Shown here piece after piece: positions 57,001-64,000 of a stretch of DNA of 64,000 bases. The translations under genes were made by a program, and so were the position numbers. Source of the stretch: CBDCFV01 sp965203835 (GTDB lineage Bacteria > Chloroflexota > Dehalococcoidia > Lucifugimonadales > UBA3495). Under the pieces are notes generated by a model. It ran no database searches, was not told the origin of the DNA, and was given only the letters and a program-made list of their open reading frames with translations. Location: positions 2,170,001 to 2,234,000 of the forward strand of contig OZ241919.1 of the NCBI GenBank assembly GCA_965203835.1, given 5' to 3'. Each line of letters begins with the position of its first letter. The stretch's first letter is position 1.

Positions 57001-58308
57001 GCCACCCGGGCCATTCCAATGAGGCTAGACTGGACGAGTCAACTTGTGGCTGGCTGGAATACCAACGTATTCCCGGCCAAGTCCGGGTATTCGGCTCTCG
57101 AAACCCTTGGCGGCACACTGTCTCCCGGCAGTTTTGAGATTGACGGGACTGCCTATGAAGTCTTTTACCTTCTTCACGCAAGCGGTGGCCTCCGGCTGGG
57201 CATGGACAAGGGGCTGCCTGCGGACTTCACCCTCCTCGTCGGAGACTCCACGTACCGTGGCAACGAGAGCATGGTTCCTCCCACCGCGGACGAAGTGGGG
57301 TACTGGTGGCCTTCGGCGACCCCGGTCTGGTCTGCAGCCAATCCGGTCCGCGTGGGCCTGACCGTCCACCACGGGACTCCATCGGAAGCCCGCCAGAGGG
57401 CGCCCGTTACCGGGTATTTCCGTAACTTCCCCTCAGAGCGTGTCCGGGGAGCGGAGTTTTCCTTCCGCATCCACTTCAGCGAGGGAGTTGACGTCACCGC
57501 CGACGCACTGCGCAACCACATCCTTTCCATCTCCGGCGGCACGGTGTCCGGCGTCGAGGCCGTGGGCAGCAAGGGCAACGTATGGGCCGTTTCGGCAACT
57601 CCCGCATCGCACGCTGCGGTTACGGTCCTGATCGAACCCGGCCTGGACTGTGCGCTGCCCGCTGCGGTCTGTGCACCGGACGGCAGGCGTCTGTTCAACC
57701 GCATGGAACTGAGGTTAGCACCGATGGATGAGAACCCTCCCACGGGAGCACCCACCATCATCGGCGTGATCGAGGTGGGTCAGACCCTCACGGCGGACAC
57801 GTCCGGGATAACAGACGCCGACGGACTCTCCAATGCCACTTTCAACTACCAGTGGGTGTCGTACGACGGGACCACCGAGACGGATATCCAGGGTGCTACA
57901 GACGCCACCTATACTCTAGGCACTGCCGACGAGGGCAAGGCCTTCAGGGTGAGAGTGTGGTTTACCGACGACGCAGGATTCAGGCAATCGCTGACTAGCG
58001 AGTTGGCCCGCTGGGAGCGCCCCTATGGATTGAGTGCATCTGAATCGGACGGCGTGGTGGTCCTGACCTGGAAGCTGCCTGCAGGCTGGTCCGCCTCGTC
58101 AATGTTCCAGATACTGCGCAACCGTCCCGAACTTGGGGAGACGGAACCCCTGATTCACGTCAGATACTTCCAAGGGGGCGGGAACATCTACACCGATACC
58201 GACGTGGAGCCCGGCGTCCTGTACGTGTACCGCGTGAAGGGTGTGGACCCCTTCGGCTATACCGGCGAGGCGTCCCGCCCGGTGGAGATCCGGACTGCAG
58301 GACCGTAG
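50965..58308 (+). CDS. Sulfatase C-terminal part plus second dikinase cassette (continuation after frameshift)
   Basis: Homology resumes at 50965 in the other plus-strand frame (codons reading PTLATLV, then GAIGKWHLG). If translated alone, the first reasonable start is the ATG at 51040; the frame itself is open back to 50755, but that stretch is only a shadow. About 2,447 residues. The sulfatase core keeps GKWHLG, LHHGFDEFFG, PHTPLAPN and FTSDNGS, so all downstream active-site elements survive. Next come a cadherin-like domain (~52060-52380), Ig-like, WW module, SwmB-like, Ig-like, FnIII and Ig-like domains. Then comes a second cassette (54241-58305): loop DVDGDCTDDITE, phosphohistidine in LSHVNLRA (His codon at 55222), ATP-grasp with YRSST and QARPW, and the same tail ending EIRTAGP. 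With the upstream part it would make one protein of ~4,376 residues with two dikinase modules around a sulfatase. There is no export signal of its own, which supports the single-gene reading. Confidence 0.82.
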   Translation, partial: AQPTLATLVKGQGYHTGAIGKWHLGMEFTWLSDIDAITETNQGIDLDGEIVDGPLHHGFDEFFGTISNLNIEPKTYIRNSRFISNPATDGADAPGFYEFEEVLDTLTEEAVSFIEGQAQTDAPFFLYLPLPVPHTPLAPNAHFDGLTGLGAYADFVAQMDWTVGQVLDALDRAGTREDTLLIFTSDNGSFRNGIPVPNNADHQSNGMWRGTKGQIYEGGHRVPLLMRWPTEIEAGMTVDATVSLTDLYATLADIMGEEPEPGVAIDSLSLLPLLSGEAETRRAPVVHHSGGGIFALRDGRWKLAFGDGPGWRNTEDTVPFKRPWHLFDMEQDPGESTNVAADHPEVMAEMEAILNQLRAAEEGTLSDVATLKSLRIPGVDLGTFAPDVFMYAATVSQRIEVPRVVAHPTDTDARIEITTPDGRRLYDKQLYGRHLHGQANIELSDSATTIKVTVTSPDRSTTAEYTVDVQRALNITGTPRVGQTLNAVTSGISKVYGLTDTNPAFNYGWVRSDGDTDRDITGATDATYTLTTEDQGKTIQVRVSFTDDQGTAQTETSPATPPIGHAAAELTPAEDIDTFPVISGYSDYGKLGGLSPDGWQIDGTHYTVKFLLQASESLLLGLDEQLPTDFTLRVGDAIYRGSESMVSPAAEGVGYWWPLATPDWSADEPIQIKLAIHRGVPLGERPRAPVTGYFRNHPPEHDGREDFTFRIHFSEGVTATADALRDHVLSVTGGTLSSVEHIRGEGRIWAVSVTPGTRDAITVEIEPDLDCALPGAVCAADGRRLFNRMELRVPMRPNNRATGTPTISGTVEVGQTLTADTSAIADADGMTGATFNYQWVSYDGTVETDIQGATDTTYILGPADEGKAFRVRVSFTDDAGFEESLTSALARLERPYGLSASESGGAVSLTWKLPAGWSASSMVQILRNRPELGEVEPLVHVRFHQTAANVYTDTDVEPGVLYVYRVKGVDPFGYTGEASAPIEVRTAAPATVENRPASGTPTISGTFEVGETLTVDTSGIADDDGLTRVTFSYQWISYDGNAETDIERATGSAYTLVPDDEGKTIRVRVSFSDDEGNEETLTSAATPMAPEQTCQDGYLPPASTEVNITAIPIEIESTAIDYFVLYASHDVHGETVEYPVLVKRGEDGTTTLSENVTPLPMERYRVEKYSIGDPGDVDGDCTDDITELNNLGAMNPINRASTIEPALGTLAIPDQETFEALAYHAPSGTLNVKFSIVDRNSGKPRTYFQKTSTNPYHDSFLNELGIEWDYGNTIKGMIIYDPDLVAPDGSRGLYRYYYQDRVREQRFRSLVPRAYTLLAANMPLLRNNLALWIHGRQQREIQDELSLYQASRMSLVFDEDVYGDPTFHTLNPGEGYGLLRSLDPDERPHSRDVVIYETLPNELPRVAGIISTVPQTPLSHVNLRALQDNVPNAFIAGALEDEDISSLIGSYVYFAVNETGYTMRVATQAEVDEHYASLRPTEAQTPERDLSVTSITALSEIGFDDWDAFGVKAANVAVLGTLGFPEGTVPDGFAVPFYFYEEFMKHNGLYDDVREMLADPDFQSDYDTKVDMLKELRKSIKDAETPGWIIEALIEMHATFPEGTSLRYRSSTNSEDLPGFNGAGLYDSKTQHPEETEEDGISKSLKQVYASLWNFRAFIERDFHRIDHLAAAMGVLVHPNYSDEPVNGVAVSADPAFNTDDTYYVNSQVGEDLVTNPVPHSVPEEVLLYPDGTYTVAGLSNQVPPGQLLLTDDQLAQLRRHLAVIHKRFAQLYGAEDGEEFAMEIEFKITSENVLAIKQARPWLFAGLPPALDNPPAETLGTPLTASFEDVPATHDGSPFIVRVQFSEFVTFRNPVQAVTVTGGRITGALWGRLLQGHSWKFEVTPDLSLANVTLVLHPNRPCSIGAFCTYSGRRLSNRLEFTVNSFDPDVPDRPTARVLTSGTVELEWNDVPRAQFYEVQFRHTDQWLDLPANGVKVQFSRAGVVVAGLPDSDFYYFRVRAANSHRVSEWSATRAIPMRLDWTSQLVAGWNTNVFPAKSGYSALETLGGTLSPGSFEIDGTAYEVFYLLHASGGLRLGMDKGLPADFTLLVGDSTYRGNESMVPPTADEVGYWWPSATPVWSAANPVRVGLTVHHGTPSEARQRAPVTGYFRNFPSERVRGAEFSFRIHFSEGVDVTADALRNHILSISGGTVSGVEAVGSKGNVWAVSATPASHAAVTVLIEPGLDCALPAAVCAPDGRRLFNRMELRLAPMDENPPTGAPTIIGVIEVGQTLTADTSGITDADGLSNATFNYQWVSYDGTTETDIQGATDATYTLGTADEGKAFRVRVWFTDDAGFRQSLTSELARWERPYGLSASESDGVVVLTWKLPAGWSASSMFQILRNRPELGETEPLIHVRYFQGGGNIYTDTDVEPGVLYVYRVKGVDPFGYTGEASRPVEIRTAGP
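54241..58305 (+). repeat. Dikinase cassette, copy 2
   Basis: Paralogous to 46606-50695 over its whole length (7.6-kb offset), in the same domain order, with high nucleotide similarity in the phosphohistidine/ATP-grasp part. The sulfatase and a cadherin/Ig/WW/SwmB/FnIII stretch sit between the two copies. Confidence 0.85.
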
Positions 58309-58461
58309 ACCGTCCATGTGCTGCCGGAATACCCACAACCCATACTGGACCTGTCAGGACTCCCCGAACAATTCGAACCGGAGAAACCCTCACTACCAGC
58401 CAACGACAGCAGAATGAAGATCTTCCTCAGACCCAACCAACCTGTACCGACGCATGACACT

Positions 58462-58601
58462 ATGCGGACATTCATGACACCCGTTATGGCACTGATCTTA
58501 GCAACGCTCATCGCTTGTGGGCCTGCAACGGACCACCTAACTCTAAACTCCACCCTCCGCAGACGCCGCCGCAACACGAAGATCCCATCCCGCCCGTGTA
58601 A
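58462..58601 (+). pseudogene. Possible decayed or frameshifted small lipoprotein
   Basis: From the ATG at 58462 the frame encodes a hydrophobic stretch ending in the lipobox LIAC (C19), followed by GPATDH, a classic lipoprotein start. Soon after, the frame turns into arginine-rich sequence. A shift into the next frame near 58535 would instead give a proline-rich tail (KLHPPQTPPQHEDP) and a TAA at 58599-58601. Either the gene is broken, or this is chance. No clear ribosome site. Confidence 0.3.
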
Positions 58602-58659
58602 TCCTCCCAACCCCCGGCACCCCCCTCCTTTTCAATCCACCATACATCAATACCTCCAT

Positions 58660-58752
58660 ATCAGTAGGCGAATGCCCATCAAGCCAACCAGTTGACCTGT
58701 CCTCATACCGGTCAGGAAGACCATATCCAAAGTGAGCGTGGCGGCCTTACCA
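58660..58752 (+). repeat. Conserved intergenic element, copy 3
   Basis: Reads GTAGGCGAATGCCCAT, then TACCGGTCAGGAAGACCATATCC, then GCGTGGCGGCCTTAC. Block spacing is 80 bases. It lies ~235 bases upstream of the ATG at 58989. Confidence 0.55.
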
Positions 58753-58988
58753 GCCACACGGCATCGCGCTTAACGTTATTGATGTGAACATGAGCACACC
58801 CGCGCGATCTGCACTACCGGCCGCCAGCGAGACCGGTCATACACTGACGGACACTAACGTCGCTCGTTGCGTACGAAAGGTCAACAGCACCAGTACCGAC
58901 GGCGGTGACACCACTTCCCCCCAGACTCCAGCACCTTGCACCACAGATATACCCGTCCCCAACCCCCGCTGGGAGATGACCTGATCCC

Positions 58989-61900
58989 ATGACCATCCTG
59001 CAGCGATGCTCCTCTCTCGCACCGTACGGTTTCTTCCTTGCCACCGTCGCAATCCTGTCCGCCATCCTCGTCCTGACAACGACAGCCGAGGACACCCATG
59101 CCCAGTCGTCCGTCCCCTCGGTGCCCACAGGGCTAACCGCCACCTCGGTCTCCCAGGACAGCGTCACCCTTAACTGGGACGACCCCGGCGACGCCTCCGT
59201 TACCGGCTACCTGGTGCTCAGGCGCGATGCCGTCAACCAGGAACCCGGAACATTCACCACCCTGGAACCGAATACCGGCAGTTCTGCCACCACCTATACT
59301 GACGACACTGTGGAGCCTGAGACACTGTACGTCTACCGTGTGAAAGCCATCAACCCGGACGGAACCAGCGAGCAGTCCAACTACGTGAACGTGGAGACGC
59401 CCGCGGCGCCCACTCCCGCCGTTCCTGCGCAACCCGCCGGCCTGACCGCCACGTCGGTCTCCCACGACAGCGTGACGCTGAGCTGGTACGACCCGGGCGA
59501 CGATACCATCACCGGCTACCAGGTGCTCAGGCGCTCTCGCGACGGGGAGGAGTACGGGGACGGAGAGGGCACCCCGGAGTTCGCCACCGTCGTGGAAGAC
59601 ACCGGTTCGTCAGCTACGACCTATACCGACACCTCGGTCACAGCCCACACCAGGTACGTCTACCGAGTGAAGGCCATCAACTCGGAGGGTATGAGCCAGC
59701 GGTCCACCTACCTCAACGTGGAGACGCCCGAGGAACCGACGCCTGAGCCGGCTCCCACCAATGCGCCGGCAACGGGAACGCCCACAATCACCGGCACAGC
59801 TCAAGTAGGTGAAACCCTGACCTCAGACACGTCCGGAATCGCCGACGCCGATGGACTTGCAAACGTCTCCTTCAGCCACCAGTGGACGGCCGACGACACG
59901 GAAATCCAAGGCGCTACTCACCATTCATACACCCTGGTTGACGCTGAGGAAGGCAAGGTTATCAAGGTGCGGGTGTCCTTTACTGACGACAGGGGCAACG
60001 ACGAGGCTCTGACCAGCGAGGCAACCTCTGCGGTGGAGCCGCGAGAGGTGCCCGGAGTGCCTCCATATCCACCGACAAACCTGACAGCGGTCGCCAACTC
60101 CGACGGCTCTGTGACTCTGACCTGGGACGCGCCGGATGATGACAGCATTACCGGCTACCAGGTGCTGCGACGCCACCCCGGTGAGACCGAAAACACAATG
60201 GTCGAAACCGTGGTGAACACGGAAGACACAGCTACAACCTTTACCGATAGTGACCTCACATTGGGTGTGCTCCATGCCTACTCCGTGAAGGCGATCAGCA
60301 CCGCCGGTCCGAGCGGGCGGTCCAACTACGACAACGCTACACCTCACACGGACTCGACTCCCATCACCGTGTACCTCACGTTCGACGATGGACCGGAGCC
60401 GCCATACACGAACCAGATCCTGGACTTGCTTCAACGGTACGGCGCACGCGCCACCTTCTTCGTCACCGGGTCGAACGCGGCGCTCCATCCAGGCCTCCTC
60501 GCAAGGATGGCCAGTGAAAGACATTCAATCGGCAACCACACCTGGCAGCACGAGTCCCTCTCCAGTTTGTCCTCCGACGAATTCACGAGCACGGTCATGC
60601 GCACCCAGGAACAGATAGGCCCCCACGCGAGTGCGTGCCTGCGCCCCCCCAACGGTGATAGAGGCGGGTTTGTAGATGTATGGGCGTCTCGGCTCGGTCT
60701 AGAGATCGTGATGTGGCATCACAGCCCTGGCGACGCCGAGGGGCCCGGCGTCGAGGCCATCGTTGAACGTCTCTATTCAGAAATGTGGCACGGCAGGTCA
60801 ACGGTGCTGCTACATGATTCCGGAGGCGAGGGGCAGACGGTTGAGGCTCTTGGGATCCTGCTTGAACGCTGGTCCCGCATCGGTTACCAGTTCAAGCCCA
60901 TCTGCGAATCCCCGGACGTTGCGTTCTCGCCAGAGAACCAGCCCCCCGAGGGTCCGCCAACCATCAGCGGGGAGCCACGAGTCGGCAACGTGCTGACCTC
61001 CCACACGTCGGCCGTGGCGGACGGCGACGGCATGGACAACGCCTCTTTCTCCTATAAGTGGTTGTCCGACAACGTGGAGATAGCCGGCGCCAATAGCTCC
61101 GACTTCCTGATTCCCGCCAAGCACGACGGCAAGACCATTACCGTCAGGGTGAGCTTCACCGACGGCGAGGGAAACAGGGAATCGCTAACGAGCAAGCCCA
61201 CTGCGCCGGTTGCAGAGGCGGAACCACCAACCGGTTCTCCCGGAGCGCCGCGAAACCTGACGCTTTCAGCGAACACCGGCGTCGTGGGCGAGGTTGTGGT
61301 GTCCTGGTCTGCGCCAGACAACACCGGCGGATCAGGAATCACCGGATACCAGCTTGAGCGGAAGCCGTCCTGGGGCTATTGGGGCAACCCGTGGGACGTC
61401 ACGACAATCCAGTTGCCCGGGAGGTCAAAAAAGATCACCGGCCTGGACAGACGATGGCAGCATGACGTGCGAGTACGAGCCATAAACCAGAGTGGAGAGG
61501 GGGCGGCATCGGAGGAAAGAGCGACACCGTTCGGGACAAGTCCTCTGGTGGCCACATTCCAGAACGTGCCGGAGAATCACAACGGCACAGACCCTTTCGA
61601 ACTGACCATCGCCTTCACGCGGGACATTGTCCTCGGCATCATAGCGTTCCGGGACGGCGCGTTGGACGTGGTTGGCGGCATGGTTCTCAGGGTGGAGGCT
61701 TCGGAAAACCGGAGTGATCTATTCAAGGTCGTCATCCTACCGAAGGGTGGGACCCACGTCACTGTCAGCCTGCCGTCATCCAGAGACTGCCATGCGTGGG
61801 GAGCCTTCTGCACGAGCGACGGCCAGGTGCTGTCCAGCAGGTCGCATGTCACGGTCCCCCTCGGTGACAACGCCCCGGCCAGCGGCTCACCCGCAATCAC

Positions 61901-64000
61901 CGGCACAGTCCAGGTTGGAGAGGCGCTCACAGCGGATACCTCCTCCATTTCGGACGCCGACGGTATGAACGGGGCCACATTTGCCTACCAGTGGATTCGC
62001 GGCGACGGGACCGCCGATACCGAAATACCCGGTGCAACAGGCTCAAGCTACACCCTGGTCTCCGACGACGATGGCAAGACGATCAAGGTCCGCGTGTCAT
62101 TCACCGACGACCGGGGCAACGGTGAGGCTTTGACCAGCGCTGCGACAGCTGCGGTCGCGCCGTCTGACCAGCAGGAGCAGACCCAGGAACCAACATGTGG
62201 AGACGGTTACGTTCCCCCCACGCCCACGGATGTTGCCGTCACGGTCGTACCGGTCGTGGTCGGCTCCACGGCGGACGACTACTTCGTCCTCTACGTGAGT
62301 CACGACGTGGACGGCGCGACGGTGTGGTATCCGGTCCTGGTGAAGCGCGGCGAGTCGGGCACCACGACGCTATCCGAGAGCGTTGCGTCGCTGCCCGTGG
62401 AACGCTACCGGGTGGAGAGGTACCGCATCGCCAATCCCGGCGACGTCGACGGGGACTGTATAGACGACCTCACCGAGCTCGACAACCTGGGACCCATGTC
62501 GCCGGTGAACCCCGCCGGCACCCTCAGCTCCTCCCTGGGCAAGCTGGCGGTCCCCGACCATCAAACGTTCCGTGCGCTCGCCTACCCGCTCCATGACCGG
62601 AGGCACATGAAGTTCGTTGTGCTGGGCATCGATGAGGCCCAGCCGCGCATCTACTTCGCCAACACACCCGAGTACCAGTACCACCCCGCCCTGCTGTGGG
62701 CCATCGACGACGAGGTGGACTTCAACACCATGCGGAAAGGCACCATCACGTACGACGCGGACCTCGTTGCGCCGGACGGCGCCGAGGGCGTCTACCTCGT
62801 CGAGGAGACGGACTTCGAGGACATCGGACGCATCTACACGCTGCTGGCCGCCGCCATGCCGTTCGTCGACAACAAGCTGGTGGTGTGGGTCAGGAACCGG
62901 ACGCTCGTGAACCTCAGATACCCGCTGCCCCTGGCGCCCGAAGCGGTGCGGATGAACCTCATGTTCGACGAGGACTTCTACGACAACACCGGGTTCCAGG
63001 CGCTGAACCCCGGGGAGGGCTACGGCCTGCTGCGGAGCCTGGACCCCGGCGAGCGTCCCCACTCGCGCGACGTGGTGATATACGAGACGCTCCCCAACGA
63101 GCTGCCCCGGGTGGCCGGGGTCATCAGCACCGTGGCGCAGACGCCGCTGTCCCACGTCAACCTGCGGGCGCTCCAGGACAACGTGCCCAACGCGTACATC
63201 GCGGGCGCCCTGGAGAACGACGACATCAGCAGCCTGATAGACGGCTACGTGTACTACGCGGTGAGCGAGGACGGCTACACGATTCGCGCGGCCACCCAGG
63301 CGGAGGTGGACGGGCACCACGACGCCTCGCGGCCGGCGCGGACGCAGACGCCGGAGCGAGACCTCGCGATCAAGGGGATCACTGACCTGGACGACATCGG
63401 GTTCGATGACTGGGACTCGTTCGGCGTCAAGGCCGCCAACCTGGCCGTGCTAAGGACGCTGGGGTTCCCCGGGGGCACCGTGCCCGACGGGTTCGCCATT
63501 CCGTTCTACTTCTACGACGAGTTCATGAAGCACAACGGACTCTACGACGACGTCAGGGAGATGCTGGCCGACCCCGGCTTCCAGTCCAGCTACGATACCA
63601 AGGCCAGCAGACTCAAGGAACTGCGCAAGAGCATCAAGGACGCGGAGACCCCGGAGTGGATCATCGACGCTCTGACCGCGATGCACGCCACGTATCCCGA
63701 AGGGCAGTCGCTGCGCTACCGTTCCAGCACCAACAACGAGGACCTGCCGGACTTCAACGGGGCGGGCCTGTACGACTCGAAGACGCAGAAACCCGGCGAG
63801 ACGGAAGAGGAGGGCATCGACAAGTCCCTCAAGCAGGTATACGCGAGCCTGTGGAACTTCCGGGCGTTCATCGAGCGCGACTTCCACCGCATAGACCACC
63901 TGGCCACGGCCATGGGGGTGCTGGTGCATCCCAACTACCAGGATGAGCTGGTGAACGGCGTGGCGGTCAGCGCCGACCCTGCCTATGGCACCCCCGACGG
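58989..64000 (+). CDS. Secreted FnIII - NodB polysaccharide deacetylase - dikinase-like protein, 3' truncated by window
   Basis: Translation from 58989 is open for 1,670 codons to the window end, so the gene continues beyond it. The signal peptide (MTILQRCSSLAPYG start, cleavage near THA-Q) closely resembles that of the gene at 45179. Order: two FnIII (~40-255), Ig-like (~260-345), FnIII (~355-455). Then a NodB deacetylase (~458-645) with TFDDGP (D466/D467), the metal-binding HTWQH pair H517/H521, LRPPNG (R552) and LLHD (H609/D610). Then Ig-like, FnIII, SwmB-like and Ig-like domains. A third dikinase cassette begins near C1070, with the loop DVDGDCIDDLTE, phosphohistidine H1389 in LSHVNLRA, and an ATP-grasp that keeps GVKAANLA and YRSST before the edge. 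Known family role: metal-dependent N- or O-deacetylation of polysaccharides such as chitin, peptidoglycan or exopolysaccharide. Acting with the paralogous sulfatase/dikinase protein on one glycan is inference. Confidence 0.85.
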   Translation, partial: MTILQRCSSLAPYGFFLATVAILSAILVLTTTAEDTHAQSSVPSVPTGLTATSVSQDSVTLNWDDPGDASVTGYLVLRRDAVNQEPGTFTTLEPNTGSSATTYTDDTVEPETLYVYRVKAINPDGTSEQSNYVNVETPAAPTPAVPAQPAGLTATSVSHDSVTLSWYDPGDDTITGYQVLRRSRDGEEYGDGEGTPEFATVVEDTGSSATTYTDTSVTAHTRYVYRVKAINSEGMSQRSTYLNVETPEEPTPEPAPTNAPATGTPTITGTAQVGETLTSDTSGIADADGLANVSFSHQWTADDTEIQGATHHSYTLVDAEEGKVIKVRVSFTDDRGNDEALTSEATSAVEPREVPGVPPYPPTNLTAVANSDGSVTLTWDAPDDDSITGYQVLRRHPGETENTMVETVVNTEDTATTFTDSDLTLGVLHAYSVKAISTAGPSGRSNYDNATPHTDSTPITVYLTFDDGPEPPYTNQILDLLQRYGARATFFVTGSNAALHPGLLARMASERHSIGNHTWQHESLSSLSSDEFTSTVMRTQEQIGPHASACLRPPNGDRGGFVDVWASRLGLEIVMWHHSPGDAEGPGVEAIVERLYSEMWHGRSTVLLHDSGGEGQTVEALGILLERWSRIGYQFKPICESPDVAFSPENQPPEGPPTISGEPRVGNVLTSHTSAVADGDGMDNASFSYKWLSDNVEIAGANSSDFLIPAKHDGKTITVRVSFTDGEGNRESLTSKPTAPVAEAEPPTGSPGAPRNLTLSANTGVVGEVVVSWSAPDNTGGSGITGYQLERKPSWGYWGNPWDVTTIQLPGRSKKITGLDRRWQHDVRVRAINQSGEGAASEERATPFGTSPLVATFQNVPENHNGTDPFELTIAFTRDIVLGIIAFRDGALDVVGGMVLRVEASENRSDLFKVVILPKGGTHVTVSLPSSRDCHAWGAFCTSDGQVLSSRSHVTVPLGDNAPASGSPAITGTVQVGEALTADTSSISDADGMNGATFAYQWIRGDGTADTEIPGATGSSYTLVSDDDGKTIKVRVSFTDDRGNGEALTSAATAAVAPSDQQEQTQEPTCGDGYVPPTPTDVAVTVVPVVVGSTADDYFVLYVSHDVDGATVWYPVLVKRGESGTTTLSESVASLPVERYRVERYRIANPGDVDGDCIDDLTELDNLGPMSPVNPAGTLSSSLGKLAVPDHQTFRALAYPLHDRRHMKFVVLGIDEAQPRIYFANTPEYQYHPALLWAIDDEVDFNTMRKGTITYDADLVAPDGAEGVYLVEETDFEDIGRIYTLLAAAMPFVDNKLVVWVRNRTLVNLRYPLPLAPEAVRMNLMFDEDFYDNTGFQALNPGEGYGLLRSLDPGERPHSRDVVIYETLPNELPRVAGVISTVAQTPLSHVNLRALQDNVPNAYIAGALENDDISSLIDGYVYYAVSEDGYTIRAATQAEVDGHHDASRPARTQTPERDLAIKGITDLDDIGFDDWDSFGVKAANLAVLRTLGFPGGTVPDGFAIPFYFYDEFMKHNGLYDDVREMLADPGFQSSYDTKASRLKELRKSIKDAETPEWIIDALTAMHATYPEGQSLRYRSSTNNEDLPDFNGAGLYDSKTQKPGETEEEGIDKSLKQVYASLWNFRAFIERDFHRIDHLATAMGVLVHPNYQDELVNGVAVSADPAYGTPD
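62194..64000 (+). repeat. Dikinase cassette, copy 3 (cut by window end)
   Basis: Begins CGDGYVPPTPTDV and follows the same order as the two copies at 46606 and 54241, up to the middle of the ATP-grasp domain (GVLVHPNY). Third positions here look more G-rich than in the other two copies. Confidence 0.8.

Larger units (their letters stand above)
58309..58988. other. 680-bp intergenic region
   Basis: It holds a possible decayed small lipoprotein gene (58462-58601), the third conserved intergenic element (58660-58752), and the leader of the next gene, whose last ~40 bases resemble those before 45179. A GGGAG at about 58971-58975 is the ribosome-site candidate. Nothing else was recognised. Confidence 0.55.

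Noticed and set aside
58784..58984. Small plus-strand ORF of 66 codons just before the gene at 58989
   Set aside because: Low-complexity Thr/Ser/Pro-rich product, no ribosome site, and the paralogous leader before 45179 does not preserve it.

Overview
The window is GC-rich and carries almost nothing but very large, signal-peptide-bearing, multi-domain surface or secreted proteins plus a few signal-transduction genes. No rRNA, tRNA, CRISPR array or insertion sequence was seen. The fibronectin III (FnIII) style, the Calx-beta/Ig mosaics and the lack of lipobox-anchored or T9SS-type C-termini recall marine or sponge-associated Chloroflexota (Dehalococcoidia/SAR202-like). This is inference from protein style; there is no phylogenetic marker in the window.

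Layout, left to right. At 2-2569 lies the 3' end of a mosaic surface protein (Calx-beta, FnIII, Ig-like repeats). A 740-bp gap follows, with a conserved ~93-nt element. At 3309-5765 is a GAF-PAS-HisKA-HATPase-receiver-winged-helix fusion whose ATP-binding boxes and receiver acidic pocket look degenerate. At 5938-6429 is a MarR-type regulator, preceded by four ~11-bp PhoB/OmpR-like direct repeats and a -10-like box. At 6538-33429 is a single 8,963-residue secreted protein made of Calx-beta domains and about 50 tandem Calx-beta-like repeats in a higher-order pattern, with nearly identical internal duplications. At 33618-42569 is a 2,983-residue secreted protein with cadherin-like domains, NHL-like propellers, an HExxH zincin segment and many FnIII domains. 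Two minus-strand genes (42645-44580) form a NarL-type response regulator and membrane histidine kinase pair.

The right third (45179-64000) is the most unusual part. It holds a duplicated cassette built around a swivelling phosphohistidine domain followed by a PPDK/PEP-synthase-type ATP-grasp domain. That is the domain order of glucan water dikinases, not of PEP synthase, and here it sits in proteins with N-terminal signal peptides. Two cassettes (46.6-50.7 kb and 54.2-58.3 kb) flank an arylsulfatase inside what looks like one ~4,376-residue reading frame broken by a frameshift near 50,970. A third copy follows a NodB-type polysaccharide deacetylase in a gene that runs off the window's right edge (58989 to beyond 64000). 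Each cassette also carries an exact EF-hand-like DxDxDxxxDxxE loop.

Working model (inference): the locus encodes cell-surface machinery that binds and chemically edits sulfated or acetylated polysaccharide (desulfation, deacetylation, possibly phosphorylation) together with giant Ca-dependent adhesins, controlled by the adjacent sensor/regulator genes. The conserved ~93-nt element occurs in three of the intergenic regions, upstream of the regulator fusion and of both dikinase genes, and may be a shared control element.
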